A stretch of DNA of 11,356 bases, taken from the NCBI GenBank assembly GCA_910588435.1, contig CAJUPL010000043.1, positions 1 through 11,356 of the forward strand, written 5' to 3'. The notes under the pieces were generated by a model. That model ran no database searches, was not told the DNA's origin, and worked only from the letters and a program-made list of their open reading frames with translations. The DNA comes from an uncultured Eggerthellaceae bacterium. GTDB taxonomy: Bacteria > Actinomycetota > Coriobacteriia > Coriobacteriales > Eggerthellaceae. Below are positions 1 through 6,109 of the stretch, piece after piece. A program made the translations under genes and the position numbers. The first letter of the stretch is position 1. Each line of letters opens with the position of its first letter.

Positions 1-67
1 CGGCCTCGCTCCGCTCGGTCCGGCTTACGGGATGCGTTGCATCCCGCTTCATTCAATGCGGCCTTTA

Positions 68-97
68 ACTTTGAACAGCATTCCTGCTGTTCAAAGT
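68..97. repeat. 13-bp perfect hairpin between two GCGGCCTT framework words
   Basis: The arms ACTTTGAACAGCA (68-80) and TGCTGTTCAAAGT (85-97) are perfectly complementary around a TTCC loop. The hairpin sits exactly between TGCGGCCTTTA (57-67) and AGCGGCCTT (98-106). The same two framework words flank a quite different hairpin at 11183-11215. There is no U-run after it, so it does not look like an ordinary terminator. Confidence 0.8.
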
Positions 98-125
98 AGC
101 GGCCTTGGTGGCCTACCGGCCACCT
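97..125. repeat. 29-nt direct repeat with internal hairpin, copy A
   Basis: This segment is identical to 11215-11243. It starts with TAGCGGCCTT and carries an inverted repeat with arms GGTGGCC (107-113) and GGCCACC (118-124) around TACC. It lies in the same order relative to neighbouring repeat modules at both loci. Confidence 0.85.
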
Positions 126-147
126 GTCTAGAATCGTCCCCTATCCT

Positions 148-202
148 GTGGGCGTCTCCATTGGAGACGCAGCATTGCGCCAGCAATGCGTAACTTGCCC
201 GA
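148..202. repeat. 55-nt repeat module with exchangeable hairpin, copy A
   Basis: It aligns without gaps to 11302-11356. All differences fall in the arms of the first hairpin (here GCGTCTCC 152-159 and GGAGACGC 163-170, loop ATT) and are compensated in the opposite arm. The invariant remainder includes the hairpin GCATTGC/GCAATGC (172-178/183-189) and the start of CTTGCCC, whose partner GGGCAAG lies at 205-211. Confidence 0.85.
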
Positions 203-297
203 CAGGGCAAGAGCACCCGGATGCCAGCAACTGGTCAGGCAACCTTGCCTGGCGCAGATCACTGATCAGGGTATTTCGGACTACCGCCCTCATTTCG

Positions 298-328
298 CTA
301 CCTTCTCGCCCTTCGGGCTCTCAGGTAG
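298..328. repeat. Two-tier hairpin
   Basis: The outer stem is CTACCT (298-303) with AGGTAG (323-328). The inner stem is GCCC (308-311) with GGGC (315-318). They are separated by a symmetric internal loop with TCTC on each side. No T-run follows. It is part of the hairpin-rich intergenic region and its function is unknown. Confidence 0.6.
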
Positions 329-353
329 CTGCGCTTGCAATGCAAGCGCCCAC
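329..353. repeat. 25-nt inverted copy of the module at 11302-11326
   Basis: This stretch is the exact reverse complement of 11302-11326. It contains an 8-bp palindrome with arms GCGCTTGC and GCAAGCGC around AAT. The copy shows that the repeat family is found in both orientations. It runs into CCCACTCTTGA, which is also seen at 1455-1465. Confidence 0.8.
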
Positions 354-390
354 TCTTGAGGGGGGGGTGCTCGCAGCAATGGGAGGGCAC

Positions 391-410
391 CCTAATTATG
401 AGTAATTAGG
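391..410. repeat. 8-bp AT-rich hairpin overlapping the terminator stem
   Basis: The arms CCTAATTA (391-398) and TAATTAGG (403-410) enclose TGAG. Its right arm shares AGG (408-410) with the left arm of the following 12-bp terminator stem, so the two hairpins cannot both form fully. Confidence 0.6.
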
Positions 411-450
411 TCAATGACAAATCCCCGTGCTTAATGTCATTGACCTTTTT
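408..450 (+). terminator. Strong intrinsic terminator upstream of the MerR gene
   Basis: A perfect 12-bp stem, AGGTCAATGACA (408-419) with TGTCATTGACCT (435-446), encloses a 15-nt loop and runs directly into five T residues (446-450). It faces the + strand. It would end any transcript entering from the left of the window and insulate the MerR-type promoter that begins 29 bp downstream. Confidence 0.8.
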
Positions 451-478
451 GCTCATATATCGCTTCAGCTTCAGCCTC

Positions 479-509
479 TTGACCCTTACGCAGCGTAAGG
501 GCATATCGT
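479..509 (+). promoter_or_regulatory. MerR-type promoter with palindromic operator in a 19-bp spacer
   Basis: A -35 hexamer TTGACC (479-484) and a -10 hexamer TATCGT (504-509) are separated by 19 bp, the overlong spacing typical of MerR-regulated promoters. The palindrome CCCTTACG (483-490) CAG CGTAAGGG (494-501) lies between them, overlapping the -35. The arrangement closely resembles TipA-class operators (a CCCTnACG-type inverted repeat). Transcription would start near 516, leaving a leader of roughly 59 nt before the ATG at 575. Autoregulation by the downstream protein is inferred. Confidence 0.8.
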
Positions 510-512
510 ATG

Positions 513-547
513 CTTCACGGCGAGAGGGAGGATGCCCTTTCGTGAAG
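513..547 (+). repeat. Stem-loop in the leader of the MerR gene
   Basis: The arms CTTCACG (513-519) and CGTGAAG (541-547) pair. A possible inner AGGG/CCCT stem lies inside. The element starts at about the predicted transcription start and ends 27 nt before the start codon. It could stabilise the leader; no role is shown. Confidence 0.4.
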
Positions 548-574
548 AGGCAACTTCAGAGGGGAGTGGGACCC

Positions 575-1345
575 ATGGATCAGATGAGCTGCACGGTGTC
601 GCAGCTGGCAGACGCAGCCGGCGTGTCTGTCAGGACGCTTCGCTACTACGGCCAGATCGGGCTGCTCACCCCTGAGCGCAGCGCGAACGGCTACCGCACC
701 TATGGCCAGGACGAGGTTCGCAGGCTCCAGCACATCATGCTCCTGCGCTCATGCGGGCTTGCCCTTGCGGACATCGGCAGCGTGCTCTCAAGCGATGAGC
801 CAGACCTTGAAGCCCTCCTTCGCGATCATCTCTCCCGGCTTGAGCAGCAAGCCCAACAGCTCGCCCAGACCATACGCACCACGAAGGTAGCGCTAGACGG
901 ATTGGAGGAGTTCTACAACATGAATGATGCTGAGAGGTTCGAGAAGCTGAAGAGAGATTCAGTCCAGCGGTTCGAGGAGGAGTTCGGCGAAGAGTCTCGC
1001 GCGCTGTACGGGGACGACGTGATAGATGAGGCCAACCAGCGCATGCTCTCAATGAGCAAGCTGGCATGGGATGCGAAAGAGGAGCTTGAGCAGCGCGTGA
1101 AGGATGCGCTCACGCAGGCCATGGCTACCAATGATCCGGCCTCTGCGGAGGCGCGCATGTGCGTTGAGATGCATGCGCAGTGGATCCGCGTGCATTGGGG
1201 AGAGGGCGCCTACACGCCTGAGGCGCACGTGCAGCTTGCGAACGGGTACCTTGCTGACCCGCGGTTCATCGAGTACTACGACAGCGCGTGTGGCGAAGGC
1301 GCCACTGAGTTCCTCGTCCGCGCGATAGAGACGAACATCCATTAG
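575..1345 (+). CDS. MerR-family regulator with TipAS-like ligand-binding domain
   Basis: This 256-residue DNA-binding transcription regulator has three parts. Residues 7-75 form a MerR winged helix-turn-helix (QLADAAGVSVRTLRYYGQIG, then the wing with NGYRTYG). Residues 75-112 are a heptad-like, Gln/Leu-rich dimerisation helix. Residues 120-254 resemble the TipAS antibiotic-recognition domain (FEEEFGEESRALYG; later HAQWIRVHWGEG, YLADPRFIEYYD). TipA-type proteins bind ligand, classically thiopeptides in Streptomyces, and untwist promoters with 19-bp spacers; exactly such a promoter lies upstream. The ATG at 575 is chosen because AGAGGGGAG (558-566) precedes it at good spacing. Earlier in-frame starts (from 434) would put the promoter inside the gene. 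No transporter or resistance gene is adjacent, so it may mainly regulate itself or act at a distance. The ligand cannot be told. Confidence 0.88.
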   Translation: MDQMSCTVSQLADAAGVSVRTLRYYGQIGLLTPERSANGYRTYGQDEVRRLQHIMLLRSCGLALADIGSVLSSDEPDLEALLRDHLSRLEQQAQQLAQTIRTTKVALDGLEEFYNMNDAERFEKLKRDSVQRFEEEFGEESRALYGDDVIDEANQRMLSMSKLAWDAKEELEQRVKDALTQAMATNDPASAEARMCVEMHAQWIRVHWGEGAYTPEAHVQLANGYLADPRFIEYYDSACGEGATEFLVRAIETNIH

Positions 1346-1369
1346 CCTGCATCCTTGCTGTCCCAAGAA
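1346..1369. repeat. Dispersed 24-nt 3'-end motif, copy 1
   Basis: It starts at the base after the MerR gene stop codon and begins CCTGCATCCTTGCTG. It matches 11111-11134 at 21 of 24 positions, and a related copy lies at 11033-11056, 14 nt after the ychF stop. All three copies are in the same orientation as the preceding gene. Confidence 0.6.
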
Positions 1370-1396
1370 TTTCGTGCCGTAGATGGATGCTCAATG

Positions 1397-1474
1397 CCCC
1401 CACCTGTGTGCGCTTGCATTGGCACTCCCTCTTGTGGGTGTCTCCATTGGAGCGCCCACTCTTGAAGGTGGGGG
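1397..1474. repeat. 9-bp inverted repeat enclosing a degenerate hairpin module
   Basis: CCCCCACCT (1397-1405) pairs with AGGTGGGGG (1466-1474). Inside, 1434-1459 is a relative of the 148-170 module: GTGGGTG, TCTCC, ATT, GGAG, CGCCCAC. It forms a stem with outer GTGGG/CCCAC and inner CTCC/GGAG pairs. A decayed copy of the CGCTTGCATT form lies at 1411-1420. A further small stem CCCAC/GTGGG (1507-1511/1516-1520) follows. This gap of about 190 bp holds no gene. Confidence 0.65.
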
Positions 1475-1530
1475 CTCTCGCGCAGCTGCGGAAAGCAATG
1501 CGAACGCCCACGCGGGTGGGTGCGGGTCCG

Positions 1531-1539
1531 TGCTATCCT
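1531..1539 (+). promoter_or_regulatory. Possible extended -10 promoter of murG
   Basis: TGC-TATCCT reads as an extended -10 element (TGN plus hexamer 1534-1539), 26 nt before the murG start codon. No good -35 hexamer is visible at 16-18 bp. Similar TGN-TA elements precede murC and ychF, which lends modest support. Confidence 0.35.
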
Positions 1540-1564
1540 CTTCGCACAGATGAAGGAGGCATGC

Positions 1565-2677
1565 ATGACAAAGCGCGCGGTCCTCACAGGCGGCGGCACG
1601 GCAGGGCACATCTATCCAGCGCTCGCGCTTGCAGAGCAGCTGCAAGACCGCGGCTGGGAGGTCCTCTACGCAGGCACTCCCAAAGGCGTGGAGGCGCGCC
1701 TGGTCCCAGAGGCAGGCATCCCGTTCCAGCCGTTCAACGCCTCTGGCTTCAACCGCTCACGCCCCTGGACGCTCGTCTCAGGCGTGGCCCGCATCGCATC
1801 CAGCCAGCGCAAGGCCAAGAAGTGGCTGCAAGAGGTGAAGCCAGACGCCGTCATCGGCTTCGGCGGTTACGTCTCCATCCCCGTTGTCCGCGCGGCCGAG
1901 AGCCTTGGCATCCCCGTGATCATCCACGAGCAGAACTCCGTCATGGGCCTGGCGAACGCGAACGCTTCCAAACACGCCAGCACGGTCTGCCTCACATACC
2001 AGGTGACTGCGAAGGACGTTCCCGAAAGCGTCCCCGTCCGCGTGATAGGCAACCCCGTGCGCCGTCAGGTCATGGAGGCGGACAGGGAGTCAGCCAGGCG
2101 TGAGCTTGGCATCCCGGAAGACGCCGTCATGCTGCTTGCGTTCGGAGGCAGCCTGGGCGCCACGCACATCAACAAGGCAGTGGCCTCCATGAAAGATGAC
2201 CTGCTTGCGCGTCCGCAAGCGTTCGTCATGCACGTTGCTGGCAAGCGGGACTTCCAGATGATGCAGGAGGAGCTTGCGCTCACAGAGGATGAGGCTAGCC
2301 GCTATCAGCTGATAGATTATCAAGACAGGATGCCGCTGGCGCTTGCGGCGGCGGACCTGATCGTATCGCGCGCGGGGGCAACGTCCTTGGCTGAGATCTC
2401 AGCACGCAAGATCCCCGCGGTGCTGGTCCCGTTCCCGTATGCAACGGCAGACCACCAGACCACCAATGCCCGCGAATGGGTGGAGTCAGGTGCTGCGCTC
2501 ATGTTCGCAGACTCTGAGGTTGAGGGTGACCAGTTCAAGCAGGCAGTGCTGAATCTCATGGATGACAGCAACGCCCGCGCGTCCATGGTGGCCGCGTCCG
2601 GCCCATCCAGCTCTGTGCACGCAGCATGCGCGCTGGCGGATGCGGTTGAAGAGGTGGCGTCAGGCTCTGCCTGTTAG
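1565..2677 (+). CDS. murG: UDP-N-acetylglucosamine--lipid I GlcNAc transferase MurG
   Basis: MurG transfers GlcNAc from UDP-GlcNAc onto lipid I to give lipid II at the inner face of the cytoplasmic membrane. The 370-residue protein has the normal family length (about 355-375) and the two-domain GT-B layout. Visible motifs are the N-terminal Gly-rich loop TGGGTAGHIYP (8-18), HEQN (121-124) in the acceptor domain, GNPVR (162-166), the second Gly loop FGGSLGA (193-199), SRAGATSLAE (268-277) and ADHQTTNA (295-302), the last two in the UDP-GlcNAc-binding half. The ATG at 1565 is preceded by a strong AAGGAGG (1553-1559); a GTG-started 15-residue extension is possible but unlikely. It is the first gene of a murG-murC-murB-ftsQ group. 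ftsW, often found just upstream in dcw clusters, is absent. Confidence 0.97.
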   Translation: MTKRAVLTGGGTAGHIYPALALAEQLQDRGWEVLYAGTPKGVEARLVPEAGIPFQPFNASGFNRSRPWTLVSGVARIASSQRKAKKWLQEVKPDAVIGFGGYVSIPVVRAAESLGIPVIIHEQNSVMGLANANASKHASTVCLTYQVTAKDVPESVPVRVIGNPVRRQVMEADRESARRELGIPEDAVMLLAFGGSLGATHINKAVASMKDDLLARPQAFVMHVAGKRDFQMMQEELALTEDEASRYQLIDYQDRMPLALAAADLIVSRAGATSLAEISARKIPAVLVPFPYATADHQTTNAREWVESGAALMFADSEVEGDQFKQAVLNLMDDSNARASMVAASGPSSSVHAACALADAVEEVASGSAC

Positions 2678-2680
2678 AAT
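2672..2680 (+). promoter_or_regulatory. Possible internal extended -10 promoter before murC
   Basis: TGT-TAGAAT matches an extended -10 (hexamer 2675-2680, five of six to TATAAT). Its TGT and TAG are the last codon and stop of murG. No -35 at normal spacing is evident. It lies 44 nt before murC and could provide extra murC-murB-ftsQ transcription. Confidence 0.35.
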
Positions 2681-2724
2681 AGGCGGTTGAACTCAGTACA
2701 GCGCAAACCCACCAAGGAGAGCCC

Positions 2725-4131
2725 ATGTCCAAGCCAGTCTCTGACAACGTTTACTTCATAGGCATAGGCGGCGTGGGCATGAGCGGCATCGCCCGCGTGG
2801 CGAACGATCAGGGCCTCCACGTTGAGGGCTCAGACCTCAAATCAAGCCGCTTCACCAAGCCCTTGGAAGACGCAGGCATCAAGGTGCACATCGGGCACGC
2901 AGCTGAGAACATCCCAGACACTGACCCCACCATCGTGGTGTCAACCGCCATCCTGGATGACAACCCAGAGCTCATAGAGGCGAAGAGGCGCGGCCTTGAC
3001 ATCGTCCGGCGCGCTGAGATGCTGGCCCACCTCGGCCGCAACCTTGACACTGTGGCCGTTGCGGGCACGCACGGCAAGACCACCACGTCCTCCATGATGG
3101 CGTCCACCTTCGACAAGATGGGGCTCTCTCCCACGTTCCTCATCGGCGGCATGGTCCGTGAGTACGGGGCGAACGCACACTCCGGCACGGGCGGCTATTA
3201 CGTGGTTGAGGCCGATGAGTCGGACAAGTCATTCACGCACCTCTCTCCGGCGGCCGTGATCGTCACCAACATAGAGCCGGACCACCTTGACCACTATGAG
3301 AACATCCAAGAGATATATGACCAGTTCGGGCAGTTCATCTCGCTCGTGCCGGAAGGCGCCCCGGTCGTCGTCTGGGCAGGGGATGAGAAGCTTGTGGAAG
3401 TTGCGCGCGCGAACGCTGACAACGTGATCACATACGGGCTGGATGCAGGCTCTGATGTCCAAGTGGTGGACGTAGAGCGCGAAGGTCTCTCCCAACGCTT
3501 CACGCTGAAGCTCCCAGACGGGCGTGAGGTCAAAAGCTCCATTCGCCAGAATCCCGGTATCCACAATGTGCTGAACGGCGCGGCAACGCTTGCCATGGCA
3601 GATGCGCTTGGCGAAGACGTTGAGGCTGCAGCCCTTGCGCTCTCCCAGTTCCAGGGAGTTCGCCGCCGGTTCGACCTTGTGGGGCGTGAGGCTGGCGTTG
3701 ATGTGGTGGATGACTACGCGCACCACCCAACGGAGATAGCCGCAACCATCAAGGCGGCACGCGGGCTTGACTACAACAAGGTGCATGTGATCTTCCAGCC
3801 GCACCGCTATTCGCGCGCCAAGCTCTTCACGGAGGTGCTCCATGATGAGTTCGGGAGCGCCTTCGACGAGGCTGACACCGTCACGTTCATGGACGTCTAT
3901 CCTGCAGGTGAGACGCCCATCCCGGGCGTTTCCGGCAAGACGTTCCTGAACGTGGTGCTAGATCATGAGGGTCACCCGGATGCCACTTTCGTGCCACGCA
4001 GGCTGGATGTTCCCTCAACCGTTGCCGCCCTTGCAGATGATGGGGACATAGTCCTCACGCTGGGCGCGGGTGATGTGACCGAGATAGGGCAGCTGGTCTT
4101 GGATGAGCTTGCCTCAGGCAAGACGGAATGA
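2725..4131 (+). CDS. murC: UDP-N-acetylmuramate--L-alanine ligase MurC
   Basis: MurC is the cytoplasmic ATP-dependent ligase that adds L-Ala to UDP-MurNAc, the first step of stem-peptide synthesis. The 468-residue protein shows the complete Mur-ligase layout. An N-terminal UDP-binding Rossmann domain carries FIGIGGVGMSGIA (11-23). The central ATPase domain carries the P-loop GTHGKTTT (114-121), EADESDKS (162-169) and HLDHY (187-191). HNVLNGAA (280-287) and DDYAHHPTE (329-337) follow, then the C-terminal domain with FQPHRYSR (357-364). The ATG at 2725 follows AAGGAGA (2714-2720). The gene starts 47 nt after murG and ends 13 nt before the favoured murB start, consistent with one operon. Nothing is missing or truncated. 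Confidence 0.97.
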   Translation: MSKPVSDNVYFIGIGGVGMSGIARVANDQGLHVEGSDLKSSRFTKPLEDAGIKVHIGHAAENIPDTDPTIVVSTAILDDNPELIEAKRRGLDIVRRAEMLAHLGRNLDTVAVAGTHGKTTTSSMMASTFDKMGLSPTFLIGGMVREYGANAHSGTGGYYVVEADESDKSFTHLSPAAVIVTNIEPDHLDHYENIQEIYDQFGQFISLVPEGAPVVVWAGDEKLVEVARANADNVITYGLDAGSDVQVVDVEREGLSQRFTLKLPDGREVKSSIRQNPGIHNVLNGAATLAMADALGEDVEAAALALSQFQGVRRRFDLVGREAGVDVVDDYAHHPTEIAATIKAARGLDYNKVHVIFQPHRYSRAKLFTEVLHDEFGSAFDEADTVTFMDVYPAGETPIPGVSGKTFLNVVLDHEGHPDATFVPRRLDVPSTVAALADDGDIVLTLGAGDVTEIGQLVLDELASGKTE

Positions 4132-4144
4132 CCGGAAGGGTCCA

Positions 4145-5074
4145 TTGACCGTGACCTACAGCCACGCAACTCCGCTGCATCAGCTCCTGCTCTCTGACGG
4201 CTTCGACGGTGAGACGTCCATCCGTGAGCCTATGGCGCGCCACACCTCATACAGGATCGGCGGCCCTGCGGAATACTACGTGCGCGCGGATTCTCCCGCT
4301 GCGGTGAGGCAGGTCATCCAGACCTGCGCTGATGAGGGCGTGCCGTGGACGGTGGTGGGGCGCGGAACCAACCTCCTGGTATCAGATGACGGCTATCCGG
4401 GCGTTGTGCTCACGCTTGGCCGTGACTTCAAGAACATGACGTGCTCATGGGGAGATGGGCGCCTGGTTGCAGGGGGCGCGGTGATGCTGTCCGCCCTCGT
4501 GCAGGAGGCCATGCGCCAAGAGCTCACGGGGCTTGAGTTCGCAGTGGGAACGCCCGGCACCGTTGGCGGAGCTGCCCGCATGAATGCGGGATCTGCCCAG
4601 GAATGGATGGGATCGGTCATCCAAAGCGTAGTGCTCATCTTGTCTGACGGCACCATCACGCGCGTGCCCGCGTCTGACATAGAGTGGGGATATCGGCAGA
4701 CGTCCATTCCGCAAGATGCCATCATCGCTGAAATTGAGGTTTCCATGAAGGAATCCGATCCATTCTTCATCCGTGGCAGAATGGAAGCGAACCTGAAGCG
4801 GCGCAAGAGGAGCCAGCCTCTGGGGCAGCCAAGCTGCGGAAGCGTGTTCAAGAACCCAGAAGGCGCATCAGCTGCGAAGATGATCGATGAGCTTGGGCTC
4901 AAGGGCACGGCAATAGGCGGCGCTCAGGTGTCTGAGGTTCATGCGAACTTCATCGTGAACACAGGAGAGGCCAAGGCGCGTGACGTGCTTGACCTCATGG
5001 GACTTATAAGCGCAGAGGTTGAGAAGGCATATGGCATCACGCTCAAGCCGGAAGTCCGGCTACTCGGCTTCTAG
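4145..5074 (+). CDS. murB: UDP-N-acetylenolpyruvoylglucosamine reductase MurB
   Basis: MurB is the FAD- and NADPH-dependent reductase that converts UDP-GlcNAc-enolpyruvate to UDP-MurNAc, the substrate for MurC encoded next to it. With the start used here it has 309 residues. The FAD-binding domain shows HTSYRIGGPA (33-42), GRGTNLLVSD (72-81) and VGTPGTVGGAARMNAG (134-149). The C-terminal domain shows YRQTS (183-187), CGSVFKNP (231-238) with S233 as the expected proton donor, and E303 in KPEVRLLG. The short form fits type II MurB. The start is uncertain. TTG 4145 is favoured because GGAAGGG (4134-4140) lies just upstream. GTG 4151 is the alternative. ATG 4103, overlapping murC, has no ribosome-binding site. 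Confidence 0.95.
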   Translation: MTVTYSHATPLHQLLLSDGFDGETSIREPMARHTSYRIGGPAEYYVRADSPAAVRQVIQTCADEGVPWTVVGRGTNLLVSDDGYPGVVLTLGRDFKNMTCSWGDGRLVAGGAVMLSALVQEAMRQELTGLEFAVGTPGTVGGAARMNAGSAQEWMGSVIQSVVLILSDGTITRVPASDIEWGYRQTSIPQDAIIAEIEVSMKESDPFFIRGRMEANLKRRKRSQPLGQPSCGSVFKNPEGASAAKMIDELGLKGTAIGGAQVSEVHANFIVNTGEAKARDVLDLMGLISAEVEKAYGITLKPEVRLLGF

Positions 5075-6104
5075 CGGGCAGGCGCACGGGCGCTCATACA
5101 GTCCCGGTGCGCGAACGCAGCGCGCAAGCCAGCAACAAGCCAGAGCCCGCGCCACGCGGCAGAATGCCACGCGCGCGCATTCGCAATACTCCAGATACTC
5201 AACCCCAAGAGCATCCTCACAGCGAAAGGCGCCAGCTAGGCAGGTGCGAATGCCTCAAGGCCGCACCGTGGGTGAGATCCGGCATGAGGCCAGAAGCAAG
5301 CAGAGGGCATCCGCCGCGCAGAGGCTCTCGAAAGCGTCCCGCGTACCGCTGATCGTGATAGGCGTGGTACTGGCAGTTGTGGTGGTTGCCGCCATAGCGC
5401 TTGCCATAGTTGCGAACACTGGTGCGTTCCGCATCCAGAACGTTGACGTTCAAGGAGCTGAGCACCTGACTGATGAGGAGGTCTCCGCGCTGGTCAGCAT
5501 CCCGGAGGGCGCAACGCTTCTCAATGTTGACGCCGACGCCATAAAGGCAAGCCTCATCCGTGATTCGTGGATCGAAGACGTTGAGGTGGACCGCGTCTTC
5601 CCTGACACGCTGGAGGTCAAGGTGACAGAGCGCTCCGTTGGAGCTGTGGCCGAGGTGCCCATCGGCACTTCGCAAACCATCCAGAGGTGGGCGCTTGCAG
5701 ATGACGGCGTCTGGCTCATGGCCATCCCTGAGAAATCCTCTGAGCTGGGCGGCAAGCTGTCGCAGCAGATCTATGACGACGCAGATGCGGCGCTGCACAT
5801 CAAGGGCGTGCCCTACGGCGTTGAGCCGAAGATAGGTGCTGAGTGCACGGATAAGTCAGTCTTGAACGCGCTTGACATCATCAACGGCATGACCACTGAC
5901 CTGGCAGACAAGGTGAAGAGCGTCACTGCAACGGATGAAGAATCAACCATGCTGACGCTTGACAGCAACGTTGAGATCGCATTCGGCTCGGCTGACAACA
6001 TCCGTGAGAAGGAGCGCGTCTGCAACCAGATCATGGAGGAGAACCCGAACGTGGTCTACATCAACGTGCGCGTGCCTGACCGCCCCACCTGGCGCTCTGC
6101 TTGA
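5031..6104 (+). CDS. ftsQ: Cell division protein FtsQ/DivIB with long basic cytoplasmic tail
   Basis: FtsQ is a single-pass membrane protein of the divisome that joins FtsB/FtsL and links early and late division proteins. The 357-residue product has a disordered, strongly basic Ser/Arg/Gln/Ala-rich cytoplasmic tail (about 1-103), one transmembrane helix (about 105-128, PLIVIGVVLAVVVVAAIALA), and then a POTRA domain starting at FRIQNVDVQGAEHLTDEEV (133-151). The FtsQ domain includes DRVFPDTLEVKVTERS (187-202) and ends in YINVRVPDRP. The ATG at 5031 lies inside murB, overlapping it by 44 nt, with GAGAAGG (5021-5027) just before it. A TTG at 5019 and an ATG at 5250 are alternatives, the latter giving a tail about 73 residues shorter. 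ftsZ, often the next gene, is replaced by a convergent transporter gene. Confidence 0.93.
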   Translation: MASRSSRKSGYSASSGQAHGRSYSPGARTQRASQQQARARATRQNATRAHSQYSRYSTPRASSQRKAPARQVRMPQGRTVGEIRHEARSKQRASAAQRLSKASRVPLIVIGVVLAVVVVAAIALAIVANTGAFRIQNVDVQGAEHLTDEEVSALVSIPEGATLLNVDADAIKASLIRDSWIEDVEVDRVFPDTLEVKVTERSVGAVAEVPIGTSQTIQRWALADDGVWLMAIPEKSSELGGKLSQQIYDDADAALHIKGVPYGVEPKIGAECTDKSVLNALDIINGMTTDLADKVKSVTATDEESTMLTLDSNVEIAFGSADNIREKERVCNQIMEENPNVVYINVRVPDRPTWRSA

Positions 6105-6109
6105 GCCTG

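Larger units (their letters stand above)
1..433. repeat. Gene-free intergenic region dense in short perfect inverted repeats
   Basis: No convincing gene is present. At least nine successive small hairpins can be read: arms at 28-35/39-46, 68-80/85-97, 107-113/118-124, 152-159/163-170, 172-178/183-189, 194-200/205-211, 236-242/245-251, 298-303/323-328 (with inner stem 308-311/315-318), 331-338/342-349 and 391-398/403-410. Loops are mostly 2-4 nt. The stems differ in sequence from one another. Several framework segments recur at 11171-11356. An 85-codon GTG-started frame at 148-405 runs through the hairpins, has no Shine-Dalgarno sequence, and is judged not to be a gene. Confidence 0.85.

Noticed and set aside
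57..202. CRISPR array
   Set aside because: Repeated words are short (about 9-11 nt) and spacings irregular. The intervening sequences are palindromes rather than unique spacers, and no cas genes are present.
148..405. 85-codon frame starting at GTG inside the left repeat region
   Set aside because: It runs through consecutive palindromes, has no Shine-Dalgarno sequence and no recognisable domain. The repeats explain the sequence better.
28..433. Structured non-coding RNA such as tmRNA, RNase P RNA or SRP RNA
   Set aside because: None of the conserved sequence signatures of these RNAs could be found, and the modules recur elsewhere as repeats.
434..574. 47-residue N-terminal extension of the MerR regulator
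   Set aside because: It would translate through the MerR-type promoter and operator. A well-spaced ribosome-binding site marks the ATG at 575, where family homology begins.
1387..2103. 238-residue Arg/Pro-rich frame overlapping the start of murG
   Set aside because: Out-of-frame shadow in GC-rich coding sequence; murG in the other frame has full motif support.
3229..3843. 204-residue frame antisense to murC
   Set aside because: Shadow frame opposite strongly conserved MurC motifs, with no ribosome-binding site or domain.
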